Origin: Poronia punctata | Taxonomy: Eukaryota > Ascomycota > Sordariomycetes > Xylariales > Xylariaceae | Direction of reading: 5' to 3' | Assembly: GCA_022579005.1 (NCBI GenBank) | Contig: MU401567.1 | Coordinates: 1 to 64,000 of the forward strand | DNA: 64,000 nt | Shown here: in pieces, positions 1-14,500 of the stretch | Layout: every line of letters begins with the position of its first letter | Position numbering within the stretch: position 1 is the first letter of the stretch | Made by a program: the position numbers and the translations under genes | Notes under the pieces: generated by a model | Told to the model about the DNA's origin: nothing | The model's input: the letters and a program-made list of their open reading frames with translations, nothing else | The model's database searches: none

Positions 1-95
1 GTAAAGTAAAGTAAAGTAAAGTAAAGTAAAGTAAAGTAAAGTAAAGTAAAGTAAAGTAAAGTAAAGTAAAGTAAAGTAAAGTAAAGTAAAGTAAA
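1..95. repeat. (GTAAA)19 pentanucleotide microsatellite
   Basis: Nineteen perfect tandem copies of GTAAA begin at the window edge, so the true left end of the array is not visible. It lies in non-coding DNA downstream of the phosphatase gene. Confidence 0.95.
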
Positions 96-1220
96 CCAAC
101 TTTAAAACACTTAATTAATATATACACTACCTACTTATATAAAGAACTAACCAGATAGATAACCTGGTTTAAGAGAAGAAGAGGCATATATAAATATATA
201 CATCCAAGTCTAAAGTCAAGTTAAACCCCTGCCCCCCCAGCTTAAACATAAATCGACCCTACAAGACACCTGTTCTACGATCTACTTATTCCTTTCCATC
301 TTCAGATTTCTTCCCGAGCAAGCTCTACTACCTACTTACTTGCTTGCTTAATCGAACCTCTCCTGTTTCGATAAGCAACACGAGCACCAGAGGACGACAT
401 GCTAAGATGTAGGAAGGCTATAGTTCAGCAGACAGAACATGTACACGCAGCTGGGTCAGGGGTAGAGAGGTGTAGTAGGTTATGAATATAATACGGACAC
501 AAGATGTACAGGCCAATACGATCAATACAAATAAGATCGACTGGGAACTGGCGTTTATTACCTCGACGCAAGCTTGGCCTCATCCTACTTCATAACTGTA
601 ACCGTAGAGGACGTACCGACTTGAATACCCATTCACGAGATTGCATTACCACGGGGAAAAGCACAAAAGACTGGGGCTAATGGGCTACAATATCTGTAAT
701 ACCTGAAAAGCTTGTAATAAGCACATGTGCTTGACACTGGATTTCAAAACCCATAGTAAGGAATTTGTGTTCGGCAAGTGACGGGAAACAATTAATCGTC
801 TAGACATCTCCACTATTCTGCCCTCTCAACTATGGACTACCGATCCGCCCAGCAGCCCACAAACAAGAAGGCAGTATGATCCATTCCAACGAGGAAAACC
901 TTGATTTCACTTTTTCTTTTTCTTTTTCGCATAGTACTACATCACCATCAACATAGTCGTTCCCGTCATGGATCGTCGGCCGTCTGTTGAGGGTACCCGC
1001 GGTCTTGACCAAAGGTAGCAGGGCGTGTCGGGTTCGTTTCGGCTTTTGGTTTCGACTACCGGGATTTCGTGGCTTGTCGTAGTCATCGGGTCGCCGGACA
1101 TGTCGAGTGACTGGCTGTGAGACTGAAAGTGTACGTTTGGAGCTAGTTGACAAAGCTCATCGATTTCGACCGAACCTAGAAGACGACGAATTCGTATGAA
1201 TATGGATACTCTGATCTTGA
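96..1220. other. Intergenic, 3' flank of PP1 gene
   Basis: I see no credible coding sequence here. Short open frames on the minus strand overlap one another and have no recognisable protein character. The part nearest 1220 is presumably the 3' untranslated region and terminator of the phosphatase gene. A short TTTTTC tract lies at about 912-928. Confidence 0.5.
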
Positions 1221-2393
<1,173 letters not shown>

Positions 2394-5300
2394 CGTTAGG
2401 TGGTGTCCTACCAGCCAATAGGCCCGCGCGGGACTCGGTTATTAATTACGGAGGCGACGAGGATATGAAGAAGAGGTGGTGAGGTCGACAGAGAAGCTTT
2501 GTGCAGACCCAGGCAAAGATTATGATACACTTCTTGGGCTACAAATGTAGAACAAGACAAAATTAGCAACTTGGTCTAGACAGGCTTAACGAAGGGGGAA
2601 AAAAACAATTTTCGGCCATTATCGGTTTGATTAAGCAGACGCCATGACAGGTACGAATACCAGGTGTGGTGCCGGGACTACGGTCATGGAGAGAATTGGT
2701 GGGTGGGGAAGAGGGGCGAACAAGGAACAAGTGGTACATGTTGGGTTATGTACAAGATTATTAAGATACAACAAGGATAGCAAGGAAATGGATAGACTAG
2801 AGCCAAGAAAAAAAACTTACCGCGAAGCGATCTCAGCGATACGAGAGCTTTCGGGCGAAAGCTCGTGCTCGATAGTGCACCCACCCAAAAAGTCCAAATG
2901 ACAGCTTGAAAATCTATCAAGCGTGTTCAGTGAGGAAAATCTTGTGTTGTACACAATGAATCGTCGCCGGGTCGTGTGCCGTTTTGGCCGTCGGATTTCC
3001 TCGCGATACGGTCGAGATAAGGGTAAAAAGATACAAAGGCCGACTGCGATGTATCTAAACTTTACAAAGGTGCGATCGAGCGATGTACTTCGGTAGCCGA
3101 TTAGACCTACAATGGCGTATTGTTATGATTATGGTCTCTCGTTGGTGGTTTGGGCTCAGCCAAGAAGCATCGACAGAGGATACAGAGGGCGGGAAAAAAT
3201 GTGGAAATGAGGACCTTGCAGAAAAAGGAAAAAGAAGGTAGGAACTGACGCGTACAATAGAAGATGGAGATAATAAAGGGAAAATCCAACGGAGCAGAAT
3301 GACAAGTGGTAGTTGATGCTACTTACGGTCAATGCTCACAGGGAGTCACAATGGTCAACGTTGCGGGTAGTGGATCGCGGGCAAGTATTTGTCGGGTTTG
3401 TCCGCAGTGACTAGACACCGAGGAAAAGGGAGATATAAGAGCGCTGCGGGCCGAAGGAATCCTTCCTTGCGCCTTTTTCGCTTCTTCTTCTTTTCTTTCA
3501 GACAAACAATGGATAACACCCTCTTTCAGGCGTAGGCGACGATGCTGTTGAGTGGGCTTGCGGACGCGGATGCAGATGCAGATTGCAAACGCAAACACTA
3601 AACTTTAGTAGAAGGCGATGCAATAGAAGAGTGGGTTAAGCCGGCAGATGAAGGACAACAAGTTGTTTCTATCGCCGTATCAATGAAGATGCGCTGGAGA
3701 TGGAACGGGGCAGACGGGACCTTCGACGTGTATGATAATCGTCGTATTGTTCGCGGGGTCTCTTCGTTGAAGGGGGAGAAAAAGACTGGCAGGAGACAGG
3801 ACCAGGCAGGAGAGAGAGAAAAGGGTCAAAATCCCATTCGATGGAGACGTCAGAAAGAAACTGCAGGTAGGTAAAGTGGTGCTAGGACGCGCCAGTTTTA
3901 CAGCTTTAGTTGGGTTTCCAGTTGGGCTAGCCTAAACGTTAGGTAGGTGCAGCCAGGCCGCCAAGCCCACATCCACAGTTACCTAATGTATGTACTTTTA
4001 GTACTTGGTCACATACAAGTACAATGGGTGAATGTACCTCCACATCAACCGGTGTACTTGCCTTTTGTCAGTAACTGAGAGACACACAACAGACAAACCG
4101 TTGACGTTGGGTACACCAAAGGTATTTCCCCCATTCCAGAGTACTTGTAGAGATACGGGAACTCAAGTACCAACCACGAAAAAGCCAAGAGATGCAATAA
4201 GCTGTCACTTTACCTGTAGCCGTTAGGATGATGCTGAAGAGGTTGCTGAGAGACCTTGTCTGGGCAGCTGGGCATTCCTTGTTCTAGGCTAATCTTAGGT
4301 AACTAACATATGTAGACCTGGTTTCAAGATACAAGGCAAGAAATCGTGCTGTTCTTTCAAATCCTCTCAGCCCTCTGGACGGGTCTCTTTTGATCTAGTC
4401 TGCCTATCCAACGAGATCCTAATATGTAGGAGTAGGTAGGTACTTTACCTATTTCATCTTTTGGGGTGGGAAGAGGAGAGATTACTGACCTACCTATCGC
4501 TCCACGTGGGCGGCTTCGTGATACCAGTATAGGCGAGTATTTACATTATGTACCTAGCTTAGCTATCGGGACAGGTTTCCACAGCGGGTTCACGAAAGCA
4601 ATTATTTGGGTTCGTGTATCTGTAAATAAATTATCAGTAGGCACGATGCATGGTGGGAATTTTATTAGTGGCGGATAAGAATAGCTTTACCCCTTGAAAG
4701 GAAGGGGGGCAATATAAGAGACGACCCCCGAATACATGTACATATCTGCCTCGTATATACGGCTACCAGGATATAGATGTATGATATCAGGCTTCAAAAT
4801 TGATTTACATGTTTAATGACTTGTAGTTAAATGTTGATATGGAGGTTAAGTACCTAGCTATATGACATGTCTGTCAAAATCTACTCGTATATGCCGACGT
4901 AGGTATATGAATAGGGTAACCCGGACGTGATACACATATAATCTGAAACACCAACTTACCGGACCTCACACCTGTATGATAGCCAAGGTAACCTAGATAT
5001 CTCGATGAATTGACGCGCGTCTAGGTTAGATATATCTCTCAAGTCTCTTTCAAGATATCTATGAGGAGCTACCTACCCGCATGTCAGATCGTTGCAAATA
5101 TCTAGAACCCCAAATTTAAATACCTACCCTACCACCCTACCTACATACTTTATCCATATCAAACCTGTAGATGAACATTGGTAACCTTGGCTAGGTAGAT
5201 ATGTAACCCAAGTGCTGAGTAAAACATGAAACTTACCTAACAATGCCACCGAGTCCTTTCATTACATTACCTAAGGTACATTTCTACGAGTATAAGACAA

Positions 5301-6489
5301 CACTCGACGAAATGGATCACGATACCTAACCTACCTAACCTCACTTGCTCACAGCATCATCGTGGGTGTTTCTCTTTTTATTTTTCTGGGGTAAACAAGT
5401 AAACGGGTTTCATTCCAAACCCAACCAAAAAGGTCTCACGACGTCACAGATTATTCTAGCTGTTTCATTTCCTTTTGGTCACGAGATGTCCTTTTTATTT
5501 TTCCTTTTTCTGAATCCGAATCTGGGGAGACGGTCTATGTTCGACTCAAATCTGCAACAACAATAACAACAACAACAATGACAGTAGTAGCAGTTGTTAA
5601 GTAATCAATCACATAAAAAGAGTACGAGTAGATACGAGTAGACTTGCAATCGTCGTCATATCCCGGATCGCATAGCCGGGAGCTAGAACGTGCTAAAACC
5701 TTGTAGGTACAGTAAACGCCGTTTGATCCGAACACAGCCCCCCGTTAATACGTCTTGGTATAGCCATCTAATAAGTAATAACCTACGAGTAGTAGAAAAG
5801 AAAGAACCCCCGATTCTCTCTTCTTTACAAAAAAAAAAAAAAACAACGAAACCATGCCATTAGAGATAGGTATGCCCGCGAGCTTACATATCCTATTTCA
5901 CCACTGCATCGTACTGCATTAATACATCCTAGGTAGTGGCTACCTATCTAACCTTACCTAGTAATTATACGTCCAAATCAATAAAATAATAAAAAAGAAT
6001 CATCAATTCTTTCAGACTCTCTACTACCTATACAGAAATGAATGAACCCAGGCAATGGCATTAGAGAGATGCCCGCGATCCCCATTTCACCAACTATACT
6101 TTTCCCTCCTGCACTGTTTTAATACCTACCTCTTGGTAAGCCATCTAACCCGAATGTACTCGTTACGTTAAAACAATAAAATAAAATAAACGAAGAACAA
6201 CCCAAGTCTTCCTTGCCATACAAGTACAGGAAAGATGAAAAACCAGGCCATCGATGATCAGAGAATAGGTAGGTATGCCGCGGCGATCTCTTTCTTTACA
6301 TATCCCATTTCACCACTGCATTGCATTGCATTACACTGCACTAATACGAGTAAGTAAGTAGGTATGGTATGCCTTGGGAGTAAAGTAGCTATCATCGGCA
6401 TCAACCATACATGTTCAAACCCAACCACCAAAAAAACCTCATCTTATACCCCCAACCCTCCCTGCCCCCCTTTATGATTTATCTCTCCC

Positions 6490-6492
<3 letters not shown>

Positions 6493-6545
<53 letters not shown>
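6493..6545. repeat. (CT)n dinucleotide microsatellite
   Basis: About 26 uninterrupted CT units in non-coding DNA. Confidence 0.95.
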
Positions 6546-6549
<4 letters not shown>

Positions 6550-6613
6550 TAGACTAGGTACATATAAAATAGACATACTCGTAAAGACGGTACCAGACCA
6601 ACCCAACCCAACT

Positions 6614-6646
6614 CCTTGCCCTTGCCCTTGCCCTTGCCCTTGCCCC
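6614..6646. repeat. (CTTGCC)n hexanucleotide repeat
   Basis: About five tandem copies of CTTGCC, ending in CCCCTCC, in non-coding DNA. Confidence 0.85.
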
Positions 6647-7885
6647 TCCTTTTCTCGATCGACAGAAAATTACCTAGGTTACGTACATGTCTATACAAAA
6701 AAAATGAACCTATAATCCATGAATAAATCTTCCCATCATATTCTGCATTTTCTCTTTCGTATCTAAACGTAGATACGCCCCTTGTTTATCTAGATCGACG
6801 ATCGGGATCTACTTGTACTTATGCGCGCAGCACTGTTTCCCTAACCTACTACTTGCAAGTGTATAACCTACCTACCTTTAATCCTCGAGCTCAGCATATC
6901 CCAGACCAGATATTCTTTCAAAACTACGAGCACATCTACACCTACACCTACCTAGCACGAGAAGCTATCCACATATCTCCCCATCCCATCCCATCACATC
7001 CTCATCTCACTTTCACTTTCACATATACATATACACCTTTTCCTACCTACACGTACAAGTCCTCAAATCTTACGCAAAAGAATTTCCTCAAAATTAAAAT
7101 TTTATTCCATCTCTCCGTCTCCCCTAGGTTAAACATCTTTATCAAACTTCTAAACCCCCCCTCCTTCAATATATGAACTTTAGAATAGGTAGGAATAGGA
7201 ATAGCTATAGCTAAGTAGGTAGGCAGTCAAACGCACGTTGCACTTATTCTTTTGCTCTGCTCTGCTTTAGCTTTTCATATTTCAGTTCAGCTCAACAAGA
7301 AAAAAAAACGCCTGCAAACAAACCCCTATGATAGCAATTCGTGGAAATACCAAAGGTACTCCCAAATATAAAAGAATGCAACGCCCGACGTCCTTTTCTT
7401 TCTTTCCTTTCTCTTGGTGGTTTTGCAAGAGGTATAATAAACGTTTCCCTTGATCGTTTTGCAACAGATATGATAAACGTTTATCTTGGTCATTTTTGCA
7501 AGAGATATAAAACGTAGAAATAAAAGAATCAGAGGGGTTGAGTTAAAAAAAAAGAAAAGAAAAAAACTAGAACTACCTAACTAAAAACCCCGAGAATGGT
7601 TTAAAATGCCTTTGCCCTTTGCCCTTGACGCCTCGCCGAATAAACGCCGTTTTTATCTTAGCGGCCGCTTTCGTTAGAGAAAAGCACCGCGTGTGTGTGG
7701 ATTGCTCCGGGCAAAAAAAGCCAGCTTTAACAGAAAGCGCCGACATGAAAAAGTGTAAAATAAAGGTTATGGGATATCGAGGAAAGAGAAAAAAAACACC
7801 GGCTTGTCCGATATTGTACAAAAGTGTGTGTGTGTGACAACTAAAAAACAAAAACACAAAAATATTCATCGTTTTCCCTCCCCCA

Positions 7886-10800
7886 TCATCGCCTAGTCCG
7901 GTAAGTGGCTTTACGTTTCTTAGGTCTCGTCTTCTTCGTAGGAGTGGCATTATTTGTCTCGTCGACCGTGGGAGCCGTGGGAGCGGGCGACGCTGTGATA
8001 CTATCCTGGTTGACCTCGACGCCTAGCCCTTTAAGCTCATCGTCGTCGATCTCAGTAAGTTCTTCACTTAGGCTTCGGGCTGCATTGATCTCTTCCACAT
8101 CTTCTTCGACCATGGATGTCCCCTCGGGTTCGAAGCCCTGTAGATACCAGAGGATGCCGCCGTCGGTGAGTGGATCTATCGACTGTCTTCCGAAGCTGCC
8201 ATTCGACTGTGGAGGCGTGGGTGGTGCTGGTAGGGAAGAGCTCAGGATAGTGTTGGTATTGTAACCGTTTGTCGCCGGTGGTGTATCGACCGCTTCGCCG
8301 TCCTTTGTCGCCGTCACATCGGGTTTCGTCTCCGCCACTTGTGAATGGGCCACGTCAAGTTTGACACGGGCACCTTCAATCGTCATGGTCGACGTGTCAA
8401 CTTCGATATTTCCATCCGTAGAAGTGCCTTGGTTATCCGCATCGACCATGTCAACATCGCCGTTGTCGGATACGTTGTCTCCCTCACCATGTTTCGACCC
8501 GTCGGCCCCCATCACTGCCGCAGACGAGTCTACCATGATGACGTCCTGGCTCTTCTCCCCCTCAACCTCGCCGTTTGTCAATATCGTCTTCGGGTTGTAT
8601 TCGAGACTCGCTTCAATGGCAGTCTCGAGTTCCTGCTTCAGGCTTTCGAATGGCCTGTGGTTCGTTTCCGCTTCTAGTCGCAACGCCGTTTCAAGTTGTG
8701 GCTGTACAGCTTTCAGGATTCTCTTACCAAGCTTCTTACGCTCGCGGTAGTCGGAGAAGTCGGATCTCACACTCGGTTGAGTTCCTTGAGCCGCATGCTG
8801 CTGCTGTGTCTCGTCTGTAGCTTTTGGTTCGGTGTTGATCCCGCAATGGATAACGTTGCAGAGGTCGTGAGCGAATGCCAGAGTCGTCGTGTAGTATCGC
8901 TGATCTATTCGTGATGAGATAGGTAATAGACCGTCGTAGAATATGTTTTTATCGAGCCTAGACTTTGTTAGCAACCAATTACTACAACGAAACTGTTTGT
9001 CAAAACTTACGCCAAGGCCTTCTCGATGGCCGGTGGGAGCAACTTGTGAACAGGAAAGTAGCAAGTATCAACAAAGTCGCGCTCTAGCTCTGCGGCCTCT
9101 AGTTTACTCTGCTCCCTATCCACAATCGCCTGAGACAACTCCTTCAACTGTTCTAGATCTTTGAGAAGCATTTCCGCAAACTCGATCCTCCTATTCAGTC
9201 GAGCTTTGCCACTAGAACCCATCGCGGCAAAATTGCGGCGAGTAAGTTCCATCGAGGAGAATGTTTCCATCTGGAGCTGTAGTCGCTTGAGAAGAGCGGC
9301 ACCCCTACGCATCTCCCGTTTCAGCGTCCAGTAACGGCAAGCATCGCCAACAAACTCTTTGCGCTTAAGAAAGTTGAATCGTTGGAGAGAGGCCTCGACC
9401 ATGTCGAAGACTGCTTGTGGTATGACTGGGGCCCCTGACGGAAGCTTCCATATAGACTTCCCCTGCTGGCCCTTCTTGTCCCCAAGCACAGCAGAGAGCT
9501 TGGCGCCCGTCATCTGGGACTCGTCCGGTGGGTGGTCCGTAATGGCATGCCGATGCGTAGCCGCTAATGCCATAGCCGACGCCTGATTGTTGGCCCAGAG
9601 ACGGTCCCGCATGCTCTTCTTGTAGAACCGTTTTGCACTCTTAGTGGCTTGGACTACATCGTTTTCTTTTGCATACTCGGACGGGCAATGCTTATCACAC
9701 AGGGCCTTGAGATTGGTGCTACCATCGAGAACATCCAAGGCGCCCGAGCTGTTCTTCATCCTAAGGAAGAGACGGGCTCGGCGAGCACAAGTGACATGGA
9801 AAGCCTGGTAACATGCCTTGTTACCGCATTGGATACACGCTCCCATCTGCTGACAGCAGATATAGCATGTCAGCTTCCAGCGACTCCTAGGGACTTTGTC
9901 GACGTCCATGACAGGCTCCATAAAGGTATGGTTCCCCAGGGTGACTTCGGGTATCCACATGGCACAAAGGAGATGTGCCCATTTCGACGAGTTTGTCTGC
10001 TTGAAAGCACCGTCGGAGTTGGGACAGAAAATGCAGGTCTGCGCGCAACGTTAGTCTGGGCAAGGAATGTCTAGCAGAAGCGTTGCAACTTACCGGCACA
10101 CCACGTCCTATAAGCTGGCACTTCCGGCATAACCATTGTCCTTCTGGGATGAACGGCACCCCATAGCATTCCTGATGGACAGCAAGATCACACCCATCGC
10201 AGAATACAATGGCGTTGGTGTTCTCACAGTCACCATCGTCACATATTGCACACTTACTATCCTGTTCTTCGCCGGGCTGTGGCTCGCCATTAACGGCCGC
10301 TGCCGAGCTAGATCGAGGTCGGTGTGTTTGTGGAGGTTTGGGGTTCGGCTTGGGTATTCTCTTCTCCAGTGCGTGCCATTCCTTCTCGATCTTTGTGATT
10401 GTTATCTCAAAAACCTCGCGAGTCACAGCGTTCCATCCATGGGCCTTACGATGAGCATTGTATGACTCTAGCCACATGTCATCCTGCTCGTCCATGTCGT
10501 ATTCCACACGGCCGAGTGCGTGGATTGGTTGGGATATTGCATCGCCCTCGGCCCTGGTAACGGCTGGGATGTCTTGGTCCTCGTCCACGTTCACATCCGT
10601 AGCTTTGATCAGCCGATTTTCTGGGCGGATGTAGTTATCGCTCTCTTGGTATCCGATATTCATCATGGCCTTATCGACGTATCGGGCCTGGCCAAAGGTC
10701 TTGCTCTCGAAGAGTAATATGCGGTCGGTTTTGCGGTATAGTGGCTGTTTGAGATCAAGTTTTTCCTTGTTGTTCTGTCCGAATATGGGCAGCGGGATAG

Positions 10801-11518
10801 GTGTGTTGGGCGCCACCGGTTCCCCACGCGTAGCATAAGCGGATTGCCGTGCACCTCGTCGTCTTGTTGGCGTGGTGGTGACTTGGCTCTGGGAAGTAAA
10901 TGTGACCCCGTTGGCTTGTGGATTAGGAGTTGCATTCGCCAGGTCTTTAGAAGGGCTGCGGGCGTCATTAGAGTCGCCAGCGGGAGCAACCATTCCGGCG
11001 GGCGTTTCGGCGGGCAAAGGTTTGGCGGTGCCATCGACATCCTCGGCATGGAAGAGCATAAAGGTGCCTTCAATATCAAGATTGGGGTGGAACTCTTCCC
11101 AGCCTCGTTCTTCCCGAGGCTTGTACCCTTCACTCTGCACCACTGCGGCCGCAACAGCAGCGGCCGAACTGATCTGCATCTCGTCGTCTTGATCAATGCG
11201 TGTCGAGGTCCGGATTCGAGTACTTCGTTCACGTCGTGGGAGGTGGAGGGAGGGGGAAGCCGCACTGGCACCAAGGCCGGGGCGAGTGCGGGAACGACTG
11301 CTGGTGGTTGCGATAGCATCACTCGTCTCTCCTATAGTCTTTTCAGGAAGTCTCGCACTGCCACCTAGACCACCATATCGACGTCGTTTCAGAGGGGGTT
11401 CGGTAGCGGCCACGATGCTGCTGGCACGGGCGCGTCGCACTGTGGAGACGCCGTCGGACTGTCGAGCTCTCTGACGGGTGGACAAGCCTGTCCTTGGCGT
11501 CCTCGGGCTAGGAGCCAT
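7886..11518 (-). CDS. NTO1: NTO1-type PHD-finger subunit of NuA3-like histone acetyltransferase complex
   Basis: Three-exon model (11518-10094, 10038-9011, 8957-7886) encoding 1174 aa, with GT-AG introns of 55 and 53 bp. An N-terminal Ser/Arg-rich region is followed by an enhancer-of-polycomb-like block. A classical PHD finger occupies about residues 421-475 (CAICDDGDC, then FCDGCDLAVHQECYG). Directly after the first intron comes an extended PHD (about 476-593), starting TCIFCPNSDGAFK and containing WAHLLCAMWIPEV and CDKHCP. This PHD-plus-extended-PHD order is diagnostic of the BRPF/NTO1 family, scaffolds of MYST acetyltransferase complexes that read histone H3. A YWTLKRE block near residue 710 also matches BRPF proteins. 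The region around 800-855 could be a decayed bromodomain. The C-terminus is acidic and then ends in a basic cluster (KKTRPKKRKA), a likely nuclear signal. ATG at 11518 is the first in frame. Confidence 0.88.
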
Positions 11519-14500
11519 GATTACGATGGGGTAAAAAATGTGAAGGAGCGACGATAAAAGTAGAACAAGGTAGAAACTGGGGTGTAATCAGCGCGTCGCA
11601 AGGGGTGATGCGAGGGGCTCGTGAAGCGGCGGATGGCGGCAAAAAGGCATTTGACAAGAGCGATGATCAATTTCCGAGTAAGCTTTTCGCGGCAGAACCC
11701 GAGTAGACGCAGTTTTGCGCCGGCCAGTTATGCTGCAATGGGGTTGGAATTGAAAATTGGCAGCTTGAACGCGGTGCGCCGGACGTGATGTAGTCACAGA
11801 GGTGCGATGGTGTTGGAACGCCACAGCCAATGTTATGTAATCTCCGGCCCCACTTCCCAAATCGATACGGGGTGAAGAGGGTCTATACTCAAAATGGTAG
11901 CCTGATCGACTCACAAACGGTAGTTCCCCGCTTTTTGATGCACAATAGTATGTACCTCAGGCTATTGTTCAATGGCCTCTCGTAAGAATGGATTTTAAGC
12001 AATACCCTCCATGTGGCTGGAATAATCGCAGTATCTTTATCCAAAACTGAATGGGGTAGAGTAATGATGCTGATTGTAACGTGGGTTTAGAATCTCTACG
12101 ATGTTTGAACAACGTTGGAGGGGAAGAGTTTGCAATGAGAAGCAGGTTGGGAGAAGAAGATGAGGCAGAATCTGAGTTTATAGCTACCATTTGTACCTCA
12201 GAAGCACGGACATGCAAGAACAAACCTTATAATTAACACGGTGGAGAGCTAGATACCCTGCGCAGTGCGCACGTGTACTTACGTGCCATGGCATCCCTGC
12301 TAATAGGGCGGGTATGTTTTACTCGAAACCTCTCAGGTTAGTTGTCAATGATGTTGGACTCGTGGATTAGCAGATGATAAATTCTAGGTTAAAATAGAAT
12401 TGTTTACTCTTGCTGATGATGTCAGATTGCCCGATTCTGGCAGGTAATCGACTTGGCAGACCATCCTTTCCTGCTCCGAATCTATCAAAAACGTATCGAA
12501 TGGATCTAGTCTAGATGGACGTTGACAACATGCAGACTCCACAGCTATATAGCAGACCAGAAGGCGGCTGAGGGATTGATGGAGTGATTGGAAAGACTAT
12601 TTGTGCGCGCCAATCAGAAGCAAAGCGCATGTTGAATAGGCGGTGGGGGAGACGACTAAAACCGGGAAAATCTCACGTCCCAACGTTTGCCAATCCAGAT
12701 TCAGCCCTATGGCCCTGGGGCCCCTACAGTAGCTCCTGTATCCTATCCGATCGTGCATCCGGATGGATACCTGGCTTTCGTCTCGAGCCGACTGCCGTCA
12801 TAGCTCTTCATGTCCCGACTTGATTTTGATCAAGACGTATAGGGATTTGCCGAACGAGGGAGATTGATTTGTAACGATACCAGGCCACTACTAGTTGTCT
12901 AGACATGGATGGACTTGATTTTTTACCTCAACCAGTCGTCTTTGTTCGGCTCGCCATCATCTCACTTGGTAGCAATACATAGACAACCAGCGTGGTCGGC
13001 ATCTTGGCCGGTCCAGTCTTTCCCATTCCACGAAGATGGTTCATCAACCCCACAGCAGTTGGGGCCGACCTATCCGATCTCGTCGCTACCTTCCAGTCTA
13101 CGTACATCATGAATCAAGTAAAGGCGAATTTCAATTTCCCTCGCCCAAAATTTATTTTGGAGATCCGTACCCATCCAAGCCGCCAATACAATCACCACAC
13201 CAGCTTCCCAACCGAGTTACTTTGCATATGCAATCCCCACGAGTCTAATACTCTCGAGAGCAGGAGCACTATCAGTTCTCGCGTGGGGGATGGTGCGCGG
13301 AGATACCACTAGTGAGCCGCTAAACTCCTCCAACCATGACACGCTGAGAACTGAAGCAAACAGACAGCGGGCGCAGATGTCCGGTCATCGTTTGGAAACT
13401 CTACGGCTGTTAGATGTATGAGCCTAACCTATCAATATTACGATATTCGAAGAGCTCGTAAGCAACGAGGCAATCTATACGGGCCCTTCAGAGGGTTAGA
13501 TCCTATTCTCTCCGTATTCCGTCTTCGTCTGCAACCAATTAACTCCATGGGACACCAATCTAGCCTAGGGGATATCATCTTTATTGCAATGTCGTAAGCC
13601 AAGAGCCCACTCAACCAGTGGAAGAATCTCTACGAGTACTCGTACAGTTCTGCGGCTTTACACGCGCGACAAATCGCCCATGCATTTCTTCTTCCAGTGG
13701 CATTTATTTTCTACCACTGCCCGGGCCATTCGCGATGGGATAGAATGCAGCGCTTGATATATACGCCTCCAATCCAAAGGTGAAGACGAGGAGTCACGCA
13801 TACAGGTAATGGAAGAGGTTATCAACTTTGAAGCATCGGTGTATGCTCGCAATAAGAGAGAACGCGATGCGTCCAAGGATGACCATCAGTAGTTCCTGAC
13901 TTACGCCGACTACTATGGCATGCAATCGCGCTCTAGCTTACGACTAACTCCATCCGTCGGACTACCGTACTCGAGTGTGTCAATCAGAACCACCTAAAAG
14001 ACGGTCAGTGCCAATTCAGGCACTAGGTATGTAAGTATCTACACCTATGCATCATCTTGCCGTGAACAGCAATCGTTTGGTTTGTGAGGCGTTATAAAAA
14101 GGACAACGAACTATCTATTGGCTCATGAGTCTCCCGTCCAGCTACGAAGACGTTTACGACAAGCAAAATATCAAAGATGGGTTTGCGAGCCCTAGTCTAC
14201 CTACATTGTAGTCACTGTCTCTTTACACCGATGCCATAGACAGAAGAAGCTAATGGTGAAAACATATATCTTCGTTTGAAGAAGCCGTCTCATGAACAGG
14301 TATACATATCTTTACCCTGTCCGTCCCATCCGATGAAGTCCTAATCTACGTGCGTCTACTTGTGCATTAGGAATACACGACGGCGATTTACGCGTTCAAG
14401 TCGCCGTTTTATCTCATCCTCTTTCACCCATCTCTGCCTTGGCTGTAGTGAGTGATCGGTTAGTATCGGCAACATTACGATAGTGGGAACCAAGCGCGTC

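Larger units (their letters stand above)
2394..7885. other. Long gene-free stretch between PP1 and NTO1
   Basis: No supported gene in 5.5 kb. The first kilobase is probably promoter and 5' leader of the PP1 gene. From about 3.9 to 7.2 kb the sequence is dominated by short motifs of the TACCTACC/GGTAGGTA and ACGAGTA type, with AT-rich stretches and microsatellites at 6493-6545 and 6614-6646. The stretch just before 7886 is the 3' flank of NTO1. Open frames here are short, low-complexity and mutually overlapping. Confidence 0.5.

Noticed and set aside
12900..13320. Overlapping frames on both strands around 12.9-13.3 kb
   Set aside because: Both strands are open over the same bases, neither has family features, and no consistent splice model was found.
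14120..14440. Possible three-exon small gene (an MSLPSSYEDVYDKQ frame, then a TEEANGENIYLRLKK frame, then an EYTTAIYAFKSPFY frame)
   Set aside because: The pieces look protein-like, but the splice phases do not join without a frame break and I recognise no family.
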